Assembly: GCF_042100115.1 (NCBI RefSeq) | Contig: NC_091272.1 | Coordinates: 6,262,001-6,326,000 of the forward strand | DNA from: Alternaria dauci | Taxonomy: Eukaryota > Ascomycota > Dothideomycetes > Pleosporales > Pleosporaceae | Direction of reading: 5' to 3' | DNA: 64,000 bases | Part shown: positions 1 through 10,566 of the stretch, in pieces | Numbering within the stretch: position 1 is the first letter of the stretch | How the letters are laid out: each line of letters opens with the position of its first letter | The notes under the pieces: model-generated | What the model was told of the DNA's origin: nothing | Seen by the model: the letters and a program-made list of their open reading frames with translations, nothing else | Database searches by the model: none | Translations under genes and position numbers: made by a program

Positions 1-640
1 CAGGTTGTATGGGTTCAGTTGAACGGTAAAGCTGATGCTCAATGTACGTGCACGCTAGACAGCACACGACATGCAGTAAATACCATTTGCTCGAGACTTA
101 CAGATCAATCTCGTCAGCAAGAGGCATACCAAGTGCTTTCATAACAGCCACGGCATTTTCCCATTGGCGTTCCAGCTCAGCCTTTCTCTCTTTGGTTGCA
201 GGAGCCAGGCTTGTACCGGCGAGAAACGCCACATCGCTCTCATTAAACCAGAGAGGCGTAGTCATACTTTCCGGCCCCGGTAAGCAGGAGATGTACGCAT
301 GCCATGGTGACTTGTCACCCTTCTTGCGCTGTTCAATCAACAGCAGATACGTCAGAACGTGATCTGGAATCTGCCCTCGGCATTGCTGTAGAGGGCTTTC
401 AGCGTACAACACCTCTTTCTCGTTCGGGTCTAGGTTGAGAGAAGAGAGCGAAATCTTCAGCGGACACGAAGCCACCACGGTGGAGCTTAGTGGCCTCGCA
501 GCGCGCATGTGAAAACCACGCGAGTCGCTGAAGACGACTTGGACGTCTGGACTGAGCTGACCCCCATTTTGTGTAAACCAGGCAACAAGGCTCTCGGCTG
601 ACTGGTGAGAGCCGAAATCCTGGCCTACCCTCTGGTCCAT
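1..640 (-). CDS. SET-domain (class V-like) lysine methyltransferase, partial at window edge
   Basis: The first exon runs from the ATG at 640 down to 102, where a GTAAGT donor follows (101-96). A likely 70-nt intron (101-32) ends in CAG, and exon 2 (31-1) stays open in frame to the window edge, reading LFTVQLNPYNL. The visible 180 residues resemble the N-terminal half of the RuBisCO-LSMT/SETD-type SET proteins: an early segment (GGQLSPDVQVV, SRGFHMRAARPL), then PWHAYISCLPGP followed by PLWFNESDVAFLAGTSL and a helical ERKAELERQWENA stretch, a typical order for this fungal family. Members methylate lysines on ribosomal or other proteins. The catalytic SET core and substrate-binding domain lie outside the window, so substrate and completeness cannot be judged. 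The family call rests on recognised sequence style, not on catalytic residues. Confidence 0.72.
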
Positions 641-2069
641 TAGAAATGCAATGGCTTTAAAAGGTTGTGAATTCTAATCAGCTGACGCAACAGGCTTGGT
701 TGTCGGGCGGTCTCTCGCGAATTTTGGGACAAAAATACTTTACGTACGCAATACCGTCCGAGTTGGATGTGTCTGTATCTCGGAAGTTCGGTTCGCCCGA
801 CGGTGCGACAGTGATGTGTGCAACCCAGCTGACGCGAGCTCGGTCTCGGTGAAAAATTGGCGGCGCGGCACGCGGAGCAGTACGGAACCGACGATCAGAA
901 GCGAGCGGGCTTGCAGGAGAGATCGTGAAGTGTAGCGGATCGTGCAGGCACAGGTGCAGCACAGCGTAATGGTGTGCGGATGTGTCGGTGAGGCCACGGC
1001 TAACCCCAAACCCCTCGCGAAAAGTCGTGGTAGAGTTTGCGTAAGAGTTGATGGTAGCAGCCTAGCAGAGTCGTTGAACCAAACATGGCGCCTGGTGATG
1101 ACAGGATCCAAGCTTCTCAAGCTTCATGTCACCTGCGGCCGGCTCCTACAAGAATGCTTCGACATTAACTCCGGAAGTGATGTTTCCAAGGTTCCCGATG
1201 TCCTGTGGCTTGAGTGGCAGTGGTGCTCGGCGCAAATGTCGCAGGGCTGGCCAATCAAAGCGTCCCTCGGTCTATACGCAATACGCGGTGCATTGAGTGC
1301 CCAGAGCTTCTTCAGAAGGTTCCATGGTCGCTGTGCCGCATGATCAATCTTAAGATGATGAGGTATTCGGCACCTTGCGGAAACGTAGCCTGCTCAGTGC
1401 TGCTCTCACCTGGATCGACAGCACGTACCCAAGTGAGACCTAGACAATCAGCGGTATACCTGCTGGCTATGACTACGACAGTAAGCAGCCCCCCCAGCTT
1501 TGTCCGACGCATCCGAGTAGTCGGTTTCCGACGAAGCAAAAAGAGGGGCCAGTAGCAAGGATGCATGATATGCACAATGGGCCTATTGTTCTGGCCCCTT
1601 GCCGGATACGGCTTTGCTGGCGTCCCTGCGCCAACGGGACGGACGACGGTTGACAGTACCGGCGTTGGAGTCAGTGTGCCTTGTGCGTCGACGATGCGGG
1701 TGTAAAGTAGAGCCATGCCCGGCCGATGAATGACCTGACGAGCGCCCCGTCTAATGGCTTCTTTTTTGTTCCCATTTTCGCTTTCTGAAAATTGTCTACG
1801 CCCGCTTGCTGAGACATACAGCTATCCATGGTCAGATGATAGGGAGTGATTGGCTAATTTATTCCCTGCATAAACTCAGCTCTTCCAGTTGTGGCTTGTA
1901 AGTTGGCCCCAGTTGTGGTAGTGGAATTGCGCTTGAGGGGCACGACCTACAAACTTCAGCGCACAGCCCTGAGGTCCCGCCCTCATAAGGACAATGGCGT
2001 CCCATGCGCAGGCGCGGATTGCGCCTTCATTTTTGCTGTATTTCGATTCTTCGCTGACGGGTTTTTCAG
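641..2069. other. Intergenic region upstream of two divergent genes
   Basis: This holds the promoter of the SET gene on the left and the 5' region of the gene at 2100 on the right. Reading frames of up to 134 codons occur on both strands but have no recognisable domains, no splice-consistent partners and arginine/serine/cysteine-rich shadow-like composition. A GTAAGT at 1898-1903 and a pyrimidine-rich TTTTTCAG at 2062-2069, preceded by CGCTGACGG, could bound a 5' leader intron of the next gene. Confidence 0.5.
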
Positions 2070-2070
2070 C

Positions 2071-2088
2071 ATGTCACACCTGGATTGA
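2071..2088 (+). promoter_or_regulatory. Possible five-codon upstream ORF in the leader of the 688-aa gene
   Basis: ATG at 2071 reads M-S-H-L-D and stops at 2086-2088, only 11 nt before the presumed main ATG at 2100 and directly after a good 3' splice-site sequence (TTTTTCAG, 2062-2069). If transcripts include it, scanning ribosomes meet it first. It is seen only as sequence; use is inferred. Alternatively the coding frame extends upstream through 2070 into an earlier exon, which would make this frame irrelevant. Confidence 0.3.
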
Positions 2089-2099
2089 GTGCTGGAGCG

Positions 2100-4166
2100 A
2101 TGCTGCTGGACATGTTGACTGCCGATGCTGCCAAACACGGCCACGAGAGCGCACCACCACGTGCAGCCTCGCCCACGAGCAACGCCTGCTTTATCCAGAT
2201 GCCACTTTCTATTCTGGGTTCGGTCTTGCGCGGACAGACTCCTTCACCGTCGCAGGCGACCTTGACTTCTACACACACTAACCCTACACCCGACACCCCT
2301 GAGATACCAACACCGAACTCGCACAGCGATGCGATGAAGATACAACATGACGAACCTATAATCACCTTCGTTTCTTCGCATTCACGACCAGTTTCCTCCG
2401 GTAGCGACGGCACCATCGAGAAGCCGAAGAAGCGGACCGCTCGTTCAAAGACATCCTACAACATCGCCCGACCCGTAAACACTCGCTCAAAGCTACACTC
2501 ACGTCCCAAGGTTTTCCTACAGTTACACCAAGTCATTGCTTCACAACGGCCGAAACCTGCATATGAAGTCGTTCCATTCTCAGTCCTCCCCCAGCGAATA
2601 TCGAAACGTCTTTCACGGAGCTTCAACACTAGGGAAAGATTAGGGCCGCAAGATCTCTTCATTGTTCAGGCTGAGGCCTACAACAGTCATGATGACGAGC
2701 ACAAGTCGGAAGAGGAGCGATGGAGCTCGCGCGATGTAATCGGCGTCATCAGCACACGGAAATGCGACAAGGGCGTCACCGAGACTACGGAGATTTGTAT
2801 GAAAGACGGAACGAGTCGCTGGGCGGTGACTGACATGCCCAACGGAGGCTACGAGTTCAATAGCACTGACGAGCATGGCCTGACATTGAAGGCGCGCTGG
2901 GTGCTGAAACCAGCTCATGCACGCCGTTCATCAAGCATGACTACAAACACACCCCTTTCGCAATCACAGCCAGAGGCCGACGACAGGAAGTTTACGTTCA
3001 GTACTTTGAGTGTTAGTTCCAGGCGTCATCCCATCGTTGCGACAATGACCCGTAATCGCATAGATGTCATGGATACCTACACAATGCCGACTGCTGCCTC
3101 GCCGTCGACGCCTAGCATGACCTCTTACACCCAGTCGCCTACCACAGACGTTTCCAGCATCGATGCCAGCAACTTTGTAGAATCCTTGACACAGAAGCTG
3201 CCTACCGAGACCGGCGACGCGCTCCGACAATTCATCCTGGCTTCTGGTGTCTGGGTTGCTGCCAGAGAATTCACGACAGAGGGCCCTAACTTGTTCTCGC
3301 CCCCATCCCTACCTCCCTGCGCCACCTTCCGACCGAACACAAACCGCGCGTTCTCCATGTCGATCCTTGATACTCCCCGCTCGTCGTCCCCAGCTTCGAC
3401 ACTCGACGAGACGCGCCGCTCGATCCCTCGAATGTTCAAGCCTAGCTTGGAAAGACTACCCCGTCGCACGACAAGCTTCACAGATGCTCCGGCCTCGCCT
3501 GCGTCTACCAAGACGGCAGTAAACGCTTCTCCCGTCACCCTTGTGACGACCCGAGCTCGGCGTTCCAACTCGACTGGCACTGCTCTCCATAGCATTTCGG
3601 GCAGCATGAGGAAGAGATACAGACTTACCTCTGAAGATCAAACACTCGGTGAAACTGCAGAAGAGCGCACTACGAAGCGCAGCATGGAGCTACTCCGCAT
3701 CAAGGAACTCCAACTGCCCATACCTATAGAGCGACCTTCTGCTGAATCCACCCGACCACCCCTTACTGCTATCCCATCTCCTATCGTCGTACCTCCGTCG
3801 TCTGAAGGCCCGACTTCGCCTGCGCCGCTACTCGCCTCTCCCCTCTTGTCGCCAGCCATGCCGGAAACTGAACGCTCCCGAAAGACACAATCTGCTTATG
3901 CGCCCATCACCACGACCGGCATGTGGGATTCTGGAGTCACTGACGGCCCCGGCCTCAAGAAGCGTCCCACAAGCATGTTCGTTATGAACGAGAAGAAGCG
4001 CAAGCAAGAGAGGAAGGTTGAGCGCTGTAAAAGCGTGAAAGAGAAGACTAAGATTTGTGAAGACAGCGGCGAAGGTCTTGGTCTCAAGAGCAAGAGGAAG
4101 GGCGATTGGTACATGTACAAGATCAAACTCCGCCTCAAGGACATGTTTAAGAAGGATAAGGCTTGA
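2100..4166 (+). CDS. Hypothetical Ser/Pro-rich basic protein, conserved-looking
   Basis: One open exon of 688 codons from the ATG at 2100 (MLLDMLTADAAKHGH). The frame is also open back to 2058 but has no ATG there, so an upstream exon joined at 2070 is possible. I do not recognise a named domain. Residues about 110-265 form the most ordered part: a basic start (KKRTARSKTSYNIARP), then KVFLQLHQVI, KPAYEVVPFSVLPQR and a core with IGVISTRKCDKGVTETTEI and GLTLKARWVLKP. The rest is low-complexity serine, threonine and proline with many SP/TP sites, and the C-terminus is strongly basic (KKRKQERKVERCK; KLRLKDMFKKDKA). The composition suggests a nuclear or cytoskeletal scaffold regulated by phosphorylation, but no function can be assigned. 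A T-rich 3' region follows the stop. Confidence 0.75.
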   Translation: MLLDMLTADAAKHGHESAPPRAASPTSNACFIQMPLSILGSVLRGQTPSPSQATLTSTHTNPTPDTPEIPTPNSHSDAMKIQHDEPIITFVSSHSRPVSSGSDGTIEKPKKRTARSKTSYNIARPVNTRSKLHSRPKVFLQLHQVIASQRPKPAYEVVPFSVLPQRISKRLSRSFNTRERLGPQDLFIVQAEAYNSHDDEHKSEEERWSSRDVIGVISTRKCDKGVTETTEICMKDGTSRWAVTDMPNGGYEFNSTDEHGLTLKARWVLKPAHARRSSSMTTNTPLSQSQPEADDRKFTFSTLSVSSRRHPIVATMTRNRIDVMDTYTMPTAASPSTPSMTSYTQSPTTDVSSIDASNFVESLTQKLPTETGDALRQFILASGVWVAAREFTTEGPNLFSPPSLPPCATFRPNTNRAFSMSILDTPRSSSPASTLDETRRSIPRMFKPSLERLPRRTTSFTDAPASPASTKTAVNASPVTLVTTRARRSNSTGTALHSISGSMRKRYRLTSEDQTLGETAEERTTKRSMELLRIKELQLPIPIERPSAESTRPPLTAIPSPIVVPPSSEGPTSPAPLLASPLLSPAMPETERSRKTQSAYAPITTTGMWDSGVTDGPGLKKRPTSMFVMNEKKRKQERKVERCKSVKEKTKICEDSGEGLGLKSKRKGDWYMYKIKLRLKDMFKKDKA

Positions 4167-5030
4167 TGCGGATGTACTTCATCATATTGTTTTCTTTTCT
4201 TTCTATGGTACGGTGTTGGTATAGCATGGTCGGGCGTTTTTTTTTTCTGATTACACTCAAGGCTGGACCTTTGGCGGTCTCAAGTCACCACTCCTTTCAC
4301 ACATTTTCTTTCTTTCTCTCCCTGTACATACTACATATTTCCTACGCTAGACTCTGGTGTTGTCTTCATCTGAATTCGTCCTGTCTATACCCATTTCCAT
4401 CCGCTTCTTGATTATTTTTGGGTGGCTCAATGAAGGTTCCGTTTTCTTTCTACTGATACGAATTCCTCCGCGTTGATACTCCGATCGGCTTAATTTTTGA
4501 GTGATCCGTGTCACGTACCCCCTTGCTAGTCTCGGGACCTTACAGTAGCTTGTGAGAGAACTGAACAGTATGGATCATGGCTTCGGCATGATCGTGTCAG
4601 CATGCGATGGTGTTTGCACCATTACTATTCTCAATATGGCGTGCTCACCGCCCGAGCCGTCGGCCGAACTGACGGACCAGTCTAGATTTGGTGGACGAAG
4701 ATGCTAACCTCTGGATTTGGTAGCATGCGACACGCTTCTTTTTCGTGAATCGGGCTGGGCTTCCGAGTGGGGTAATCTCTATTGTTGTGTGGCCCTTACT
4801 TCGTTGTGAAAAACATTGGCAGATGTGCCTATTGTTAGTTTTACCCCATAGGACATGAGCTTTAAAGCGGGATAGACTCAAGAAGAGTCTATGTAGTAAG
4901 CGCCATTTTCATTCTGTCTAATGTTGTACTATGCTTGCATAGTTGTACATCTGACTGCCAGGTTGCAGCAAAGATTCAGACTAGGGTAGTCGTAGCCCTA
5001 TAGCATAGCTCCTTGTCAAGCTATAGGAGG
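4167..5030. other. Intergenic region between convergent genes
   Basis: This lies between the 3' ends of the genes at 2100-4166 (+) and 5031-5939 (-). The first 300 bases are T-rich with TTTTCTTTTCTTT runs, as expected for a fungal 3' UTR and polyadenylation zone. I see no RNA gene, repeat or further coding frame. Confidence 0.5.
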
Positions 5031-5939
5031 TCAGGCGTTACTTTGCTTATCTGCCTTGCACTCTACTCCAGGATCATCAACCAGCTCCCACTCCTCGTCA
5101 ACATCAACCTTCTCCCACTCGTCTTCATCAGACTCCAGACTCAGCTGCACGAGCCCTTCCCGAAGTATCTTGGGCTTCTTGATAGTCAACCATCTCTCAC
5201 GCTTGATCGGGTCGGGCAAGACGCTGGATTGCTTGTTGGAAGATTTTTTCAGACGACGTGACTGACAAAGTTTGTCGTTGATTGGGCGTGTCGGCTTGCT
5301 AGATGAGTCTTTCTTCTTCTTCGCGGCTAAGTGTGTGGCTTTCGTTGGGTCCAACTTGGGTGACGATGATGCAGATTCGCCTACGGATACCGACTGAAGT
5401 TGGCCGATACTAACAGTTCTGGCAAGTGCGGATGGATATCTGCGGTAGAAAGATGGGTGTATCGCCTTGGTTTCCTGGTTGACGGGTACGAGTACCCTGG
5501 CAGACGAGTCAGTACTAGTGTTTGAGGAAACGTAAGCCCATCGCCACGGCCATGTAAGCTCAGGCAACTTCTTCGGATCTGGTTCATCTTCATAGGTAGG
5601 TATGGTAGTGTTGTTTTTGGCGACATGAGGGTTTGGCTGCGCGGGTAGTTCTGGGCCCGACGTTGAAGAAGGCGGCTTGACTACGCAGTGCACAGGCTCA
5701 TCGTATCGTACTGGTTGGCGTCCAGAGATCTCGGGGGGCTGTCGTGTAGCATTTTCTTGATGCATTGTAGGTGGCCATGCTCCAGGAACTGGGAACGGAT
5801 AGCCGTGTTGGAGTAGTTGGCTGAGGTACTCGGAGCTTTGGGTGAGATGATAGTCTATCTTGATCGCGGTGTCAACTGGGGGATTACGAGAGCCGTAGTC
5901 TTGACGTGCGCGTGGCTGGTACAAGGCGATATAGTCTAG
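5031..5939 (-). CDS. Hypothetical protein with acidic tandem W-x-x-V tail; 5' end unresolved
   Basis: An open frame of about 300 codons on the minus strand, ending at 5031. It has no ATG at its start: the frame reads back through DKLDYIALYQPRARQDYG and becomes closed at a TAG near 5983. A textbook branch site with pyrimidine tract (CACTAACTTCTGTCTTCC, about 5974-5957) sits just upstream, so the first exon probably lies further right and joins near 5935-5939. I could not fix that exon. The protein begins with a short ordered part (YHLTQSSEYLSQLLQHGYPFPVPGAW), a proline-rich middle, a conserved-looking ELTWPWRWAYVSS, a lysine-rich stretch (AAKKKKDSSSK), then REGLVQLSLESDEDE. The last 40 residues carry DEWEKV and EEWELV within acidic sequence, which fit the Atg8-interacting motif pattern. 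No family recognised. Confidence 0.6.
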   Translation of the reverse strand, partial: LDYIALYQPRARQDYGSRNPPVDTAIKIDYHLTQSSEYLSQLLQHGYPFPVPGAWPPTMHQENATRQPPEISGRQPVRYDEPVHCVVKPPSSTSGPELPAQPNPHVAKNNTTIPTYEDEPDPKKLPELTWPWRWAYVSSNTSTDSSARVLVPVNQETKAIHPSFYRRYPSALARTVSIGQLQSVSVGESASSSPKLDPTKATHLAAKKKKDSSSKPTRPINDKLCQSRRLKKSSNKQSSVLPDPIKRERWLTIKKPKILREGLVQLSLESDEDEWEKVDVDEEWELVDDPGVECKADKQSNA

Positions 5940-6935
5940 CTTATCGGCGAAGACGAGGAAGACAGAAGTTAGTGGAGAAAGTGACTATGAAGATACGACA
6001 GTGTTATATGTGCTGTGAGAAGAATATTTGATTGAGAAATATTAAAACTATGGCTCATCGTCAGTAATGTGGTACGATTTGCAACTTGGATCTTCATACC
6101 TTGGTTCAGGAGACTAAGCGACCACTTTTAACCCTTCTGCTGCCTGACTATGATTCCCTTGGAGTCTGGTTGGACCTCAGACACGTAGCTATTACTACAC
6201 GATCCGAAGAACCCAGTTGAGTCCCTCAGCTGCCCATGTAATCCCATCACATGACTTTTCTTCGCGACCAATACAGCGAGATTTCTCGACAATACGCAAT
6301 CATGGTTTTGGTGACGGAATAATTGTGCGCTTGAGCGCGGAGACGCGACGAAGCGATAACTGTGAGCAAGCAAACGAAGTGAAGATAACCAATCGATAGG
6401 CTGAAGCGAAGAAGCAACGACAAAGACAGCCAGGTGGTCAGTGTTTAACGGCTACAGGCGATCGTCTGGCGGGCCTCGGCCGCATGCTATACTTAGCCAC
6501 CACCATCGCTTGTAGAGTAGAAAAGAGACACACCATATATGTGTCCAACGGCAATCACGAAGAGAACATTGAGCGAGAAGAACAAAAGTCACCACTTCAG
6601 CCAGAGGTATAATGCAGGTGTCGTCCCGAAAGGGAAAGGTCGGTCTTGGCAGCGCTATGGCCAGCGCGACGGGCGGCCCACTCGATTGTTTGGATTCGTC
6701 CCGCGTCACAACATTGAAGGTCCAACACCCCAACGCCCCGGACGACAACACCCCCAGGACAGCCCTTTTTGCCTGTGGCGCCTGCTATTTACGACTGACA
6801 CATATTAAGACGACATGCGTAGCTAACCTAGACGCCACCTGACCTTACCCGGAACGCGACTGCTAGCACCGCGACGCGCCTACAACTACGCCTACTACCA
6901 TACCCCCTCAGCGCACTTTACCGCACACATCCGAC
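5940..6935. other. Intergenic region and INCENP promoter
   Basis: The left end likely contains the missing first exon of the neighbouring minus-strand gene. The right part is the upstream region of the INCENP gene, with a CA-rich leader (6880-6935) just before its ATG. Frames here of up to 99 codons show no domain and overlap one another on both strands, so I treat them as chance. Confidence 0.45.
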
Positions 6936-9900
6936 ATGGCTGCCCGCAGCAAGGCACTCGCCATTGGGTCCGCTGGCTGGATCCTCGAAGAGCGCCATCA
7001 GTCCAACACGCTGGTATCCCAGGAATTGGAGGATTTTGGCTTCTCTGTGCGCAATGAGCTCGAATGGCTCAATGAGCACATGTTCGACATTCTGGCCAGC
7101 GACAGACAGTATGTCGCGTCTACCTCGCGCCGACGCGCCCCACACTGACTCTGCGGTAGACACAACCTCGACGTCTTCAAGACACCCGGCAAGTTACGCG
7201 GCAAGACGCCTCGTACCGCGCGCAAGAAGGCCGTCGATCGCCAGGTAAGAGTTTTGCGTGCGCCTTTCGTCCCATGCTAACAATCGGAAGCCCCTCGCCA
7301 GCATACAATCTGCAAACGCGCAGACACGCACAAGCGCCGCCGAAGAGAGCCTAAGAAATGTCAAGGCTAGATTCCAGATTGCCGAAGACGCAGAGAACAC
7401 AGTACGGCAGTCGCCCCAAGTCGCCCGCACACCCATTGCTCGACAGCTTTTCGCCAAGCCCGAGAGCGCTGGCAAGGAGAATGTCGACAGCAGCTTCCAC
7501 GCAAACGTATTCGAGAAGCGCCCAGCACAGTCTCCCGCACCGGCATGGAATCCCGTCCAGTCCTCGCAAGACACGGTCATGTCTTCTGAAGCCAGCCAGG
7601 TCTTTTCGCCCCCACAGAGCTTCTCGACCCAGCCCACACAGCCAGCCCAGTCCTTCCGCCATTCGATACACGACAAGGAAGACGAGCGCGAGACTGGCGA
7701 CTCTTTTGTCTCAGCCAATGAAGCTTTCGCGAGCAAGAACGCCTCGAGGGACGCCTCGCACACAAAAGCAGCAGATGTGTCTGCCATGAGTGTTGACGAC
7801 GAGTACAAGGCTGACCAGTCGCGAGATGAGGCTGATGGTACCATGATTCACCACGACCTCTCTGATGGAGAGGACCACGACATGGAAGATATGGCCGACT
7901 TCCCCGAACCATCACGCGCGGTATCCGAGCAGTACAGCATCTCTGCCGAAACCCACGACGCGCTCGACACGGCGAACAACCGCGCCCTGGCTCCCGAGCC
8001 CAAGACCGTATATGCCCCAGACTACTCAACAACACCGTCAGGCCCGCCGCCCGCATCGCCCGAACCCGAAACCCACGATACGCTCATTCACCATGACGTC
8101 GACGACGAGATGGACGTTGACGACGACGTCCGCTCGCCTTCAGACAACTCTAGCCCCGTAAAGCCGCTTGTCAGGAAGAGCAGTCTTACTTTCGCTTCTC
8201 TCCCCGCGCGCGAGCCGTTGCTCCCAAAGAAGAGCATGGGCAATCGCGTGTCACGCATCAGCCACCTCGATCAAAACAAGGCGCGCAACAGCCACATGGG
8301 TAGATTCACTGGAGGAAAGAGTCTTGGAGGCTCACAGCTCGCGCACCCAGCAGAGACGCAACATGCCGACGATATGGACGTCGAGGAGGACAGACCAGAG
8401 CTTCAGCGAGAGGAGTCAGAGACGACCAAGATCCACAACAAAACCTCCACACAGCGTCTGTTTGAGCGTATCAATATGCTCAAGCAGCAGAACGAAGCAC
8501 CGAAACGCATTAGCCAGAACATTGCATCCGCACAGTCGCAGCCTGAGAGTTCTACTACGCAAGCAAAGGAAGAGGTTGCACCGGCGCCAGCTTCACAACC
8601 AGCATACCCCAGCCTTCCAGCACCGGACGCCACCCAGGACGAAGATGATGATGACGACTGGATCTCACCTGTCCGAACAGCAGCAGTCGCCCCCAAGGTG
8701 TCCAGGCCGGCTTACAATAAAAGCCATACTGCTGACGCTCAGCCATCCCCAGCTAAGCATGTGCCCGCTAAACTCACCAACCTCGCCTCATTTTCAAATC
8801 CAGATCTCTCAGCGGTTGCTGAATCAACCACACCGGTTGGCTCTCCGACTAGTAAGAAATACATGGATGGCCCCCTCAGCGCATCGAAGTCTAAATTGTA
8901 TTCAGCATTCCGCTTAGCGAAGGAGAAGCTCATCGGATCGAGTGCTACCAGCGCTCAGGTCAAGATGGACGCTCTCAGAGAAAGTCCTGCGAGACCCAAG
9001 CTGCCTTCCTCAGATGCATCAGACGAGGTCTCAAGCAGCCCGAAGCGCGCAGAAAGGCCGGTTTCCATCTTCAACCATATGCGCTCGCCTTCCAAGGATT
9101 CCATCAAGTCTGGTAAAAGTGCTACTATGCCCAGTAGCCCTCTCAAAGGTGATGGCCGCCGGACTCGCAGCTCGACCGAACGCGAGAAGCAGAAGGAAAA
9201 GGAGACTCGTGAGAAGGAGATGCGAGAAACCAAGCAGCAGCAGCGTGCTGAGGACAGACTCAGGCAGATGCGTGAGAAGGAGCAGACCAAAGCCGCCGCA
9301 CAAGCTCAGAAGGCTAGGGCTATGGGAGCAAAGACACCAACCGCCATGTCTTCTCAGTCGAGCCTGAGAATGCCTGCTGCCGTGGCTGCAAACAAGACGC
9401 CGGCTCAGGCAGCTCCACAACCGCCCGTCTCTCGCCCTGGCATCCCTCGATCGAACACTGCCTCTTCCAAAGAACAAGATGCAGACTCCGGCGACGAGAT
9501 GCCACCCCCACCTCCACCAAAGAGCCTTTTGCCGACTACCAAGACCACGAAAGCGCCTCTTCGGGAGCCCAGGAAACTTGCAAAGCCAACGAGCAAGGAC
9601 GCTATCACCGCAAAAGCACCACAGAAGATCATGGTTAATCTCAAGAGTAGCCAGTACGGCCAAGCCCCACCCCCTGCAGCTCGTCCAGCACCATCGTCCA
9701 GCAAGCCTCTTCCTTCTGCTCCACAGAGTTTGAACAAGTCTGTTGGCCCATCCTCAAGACCTCCAGCTGCGTCATCTCGACCGGCTTCAGCTCTATCTAC
9801 CAAGTCTGTGCCTGGGACCAAGACATCAAAGTCTCTTGCTAAACCTGCTGCAACCCGAGTTGCCCGAGCACAAACAGTTGTCGAGAAGCCCAAAGCCTCA

Positions 9901-10566
9901 GCGTCCCAACCACCTCGATCTGACCTTGGAGCCGCCCGGCCTGTATCGCGAATGCAGACAGTACAAGATGCCAACCGTATTAATATTCCTCCTGTCAACC
10001 CTGCTAAGCCTCCTCCTAAGCGACAGTTCCCTGGCGAGAGCGACGAGACTCTTCACCGTCCGGCCAAGAGACCTTCGCAACAAGCGAAGAATCTTAACCC
10101 AACTACCCCAGGCCACGCTCAATTCGCCAAGGGCAAGATTCCCTTCGCTGCCGAGTCTTCATATCAGCCGGCATCCCAAGCACCCCATATCCAATACCCC
10201 AACGGAGACGACATCAAGCTTCCTGAAATAATGACCGACTCCGAGGACGAAGACTCCGAAAACGAGTTTGAGCAGCCAAGCTGGGTTAACACGCCCAACC
10301 TACGCGAAATGCTCAGCAACCAGCAGCTCATGGACCCCGAGCACATCTTCGGGCCCATCGCACCCTTGGAGATGGAGAAGGTGTTCCCCAATAAGGAGCG
10401 CCACAAGAGGTTCCGCGAGCGTACTAGCAGCGCCTACTGGGCCAACGACGAAGTCACGGCTGAGGAGAAGCGCAAGGAGCGCGAGGCGCGAGAACGCCTC
10501 GTACGCGATGGCGGCTGGACATACAACCCCTCGCCCCTTCCCAAGCAATCTGGTTCTTCCCGTTAA
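6936..10566 (+). CDS. sli15: Inner centromere protein INCENP/Sli15, chromosomal passenger complex scaffold
   Basis: Three exons: 6936-7108, 7160-7244 and 7291-10566 (introns 51 and 46 nt, donors GTATGT and GTAAGA, branch GCTAAC in the second), giving about 1177 aa. INCENP scaffolds Aurora kinase with survivin and borealin partners at centromeres and the spindle midzone. Residues 1-58 resemble the N-terminal CPC-forming helix (WILEERHQSNTLVSQEL). A conserved basic stretch FKTPGKLRGKTPR follows across the exon junction. The middle is long, disordered and Ser/Pro-rich with MDVDDD acidic patches. Residues about 705-765 are a charged single-alpha-helix region (EREKQKEKETREKEMRE), the expected microtubule-binding helix. 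The IN-box near 1084-1130 (WVNTPNLREML, DPEHIFGPIAPLEMEKVF) and the following TSS motif (RTSSAYW) are the Aurora-binding and Aurora-phosphorylated sites. The size exceeds yeast Sli15 because of the disordered middle. Confidence 0.93.

Noticed and set aside
9031..9998. Long frames (up to 210 codons) antisense to INCENP and similar ones antisense to VPS13 and hsp70
   Set aside because: They mirror the strong codon bias of the sense genes and have no independent features.
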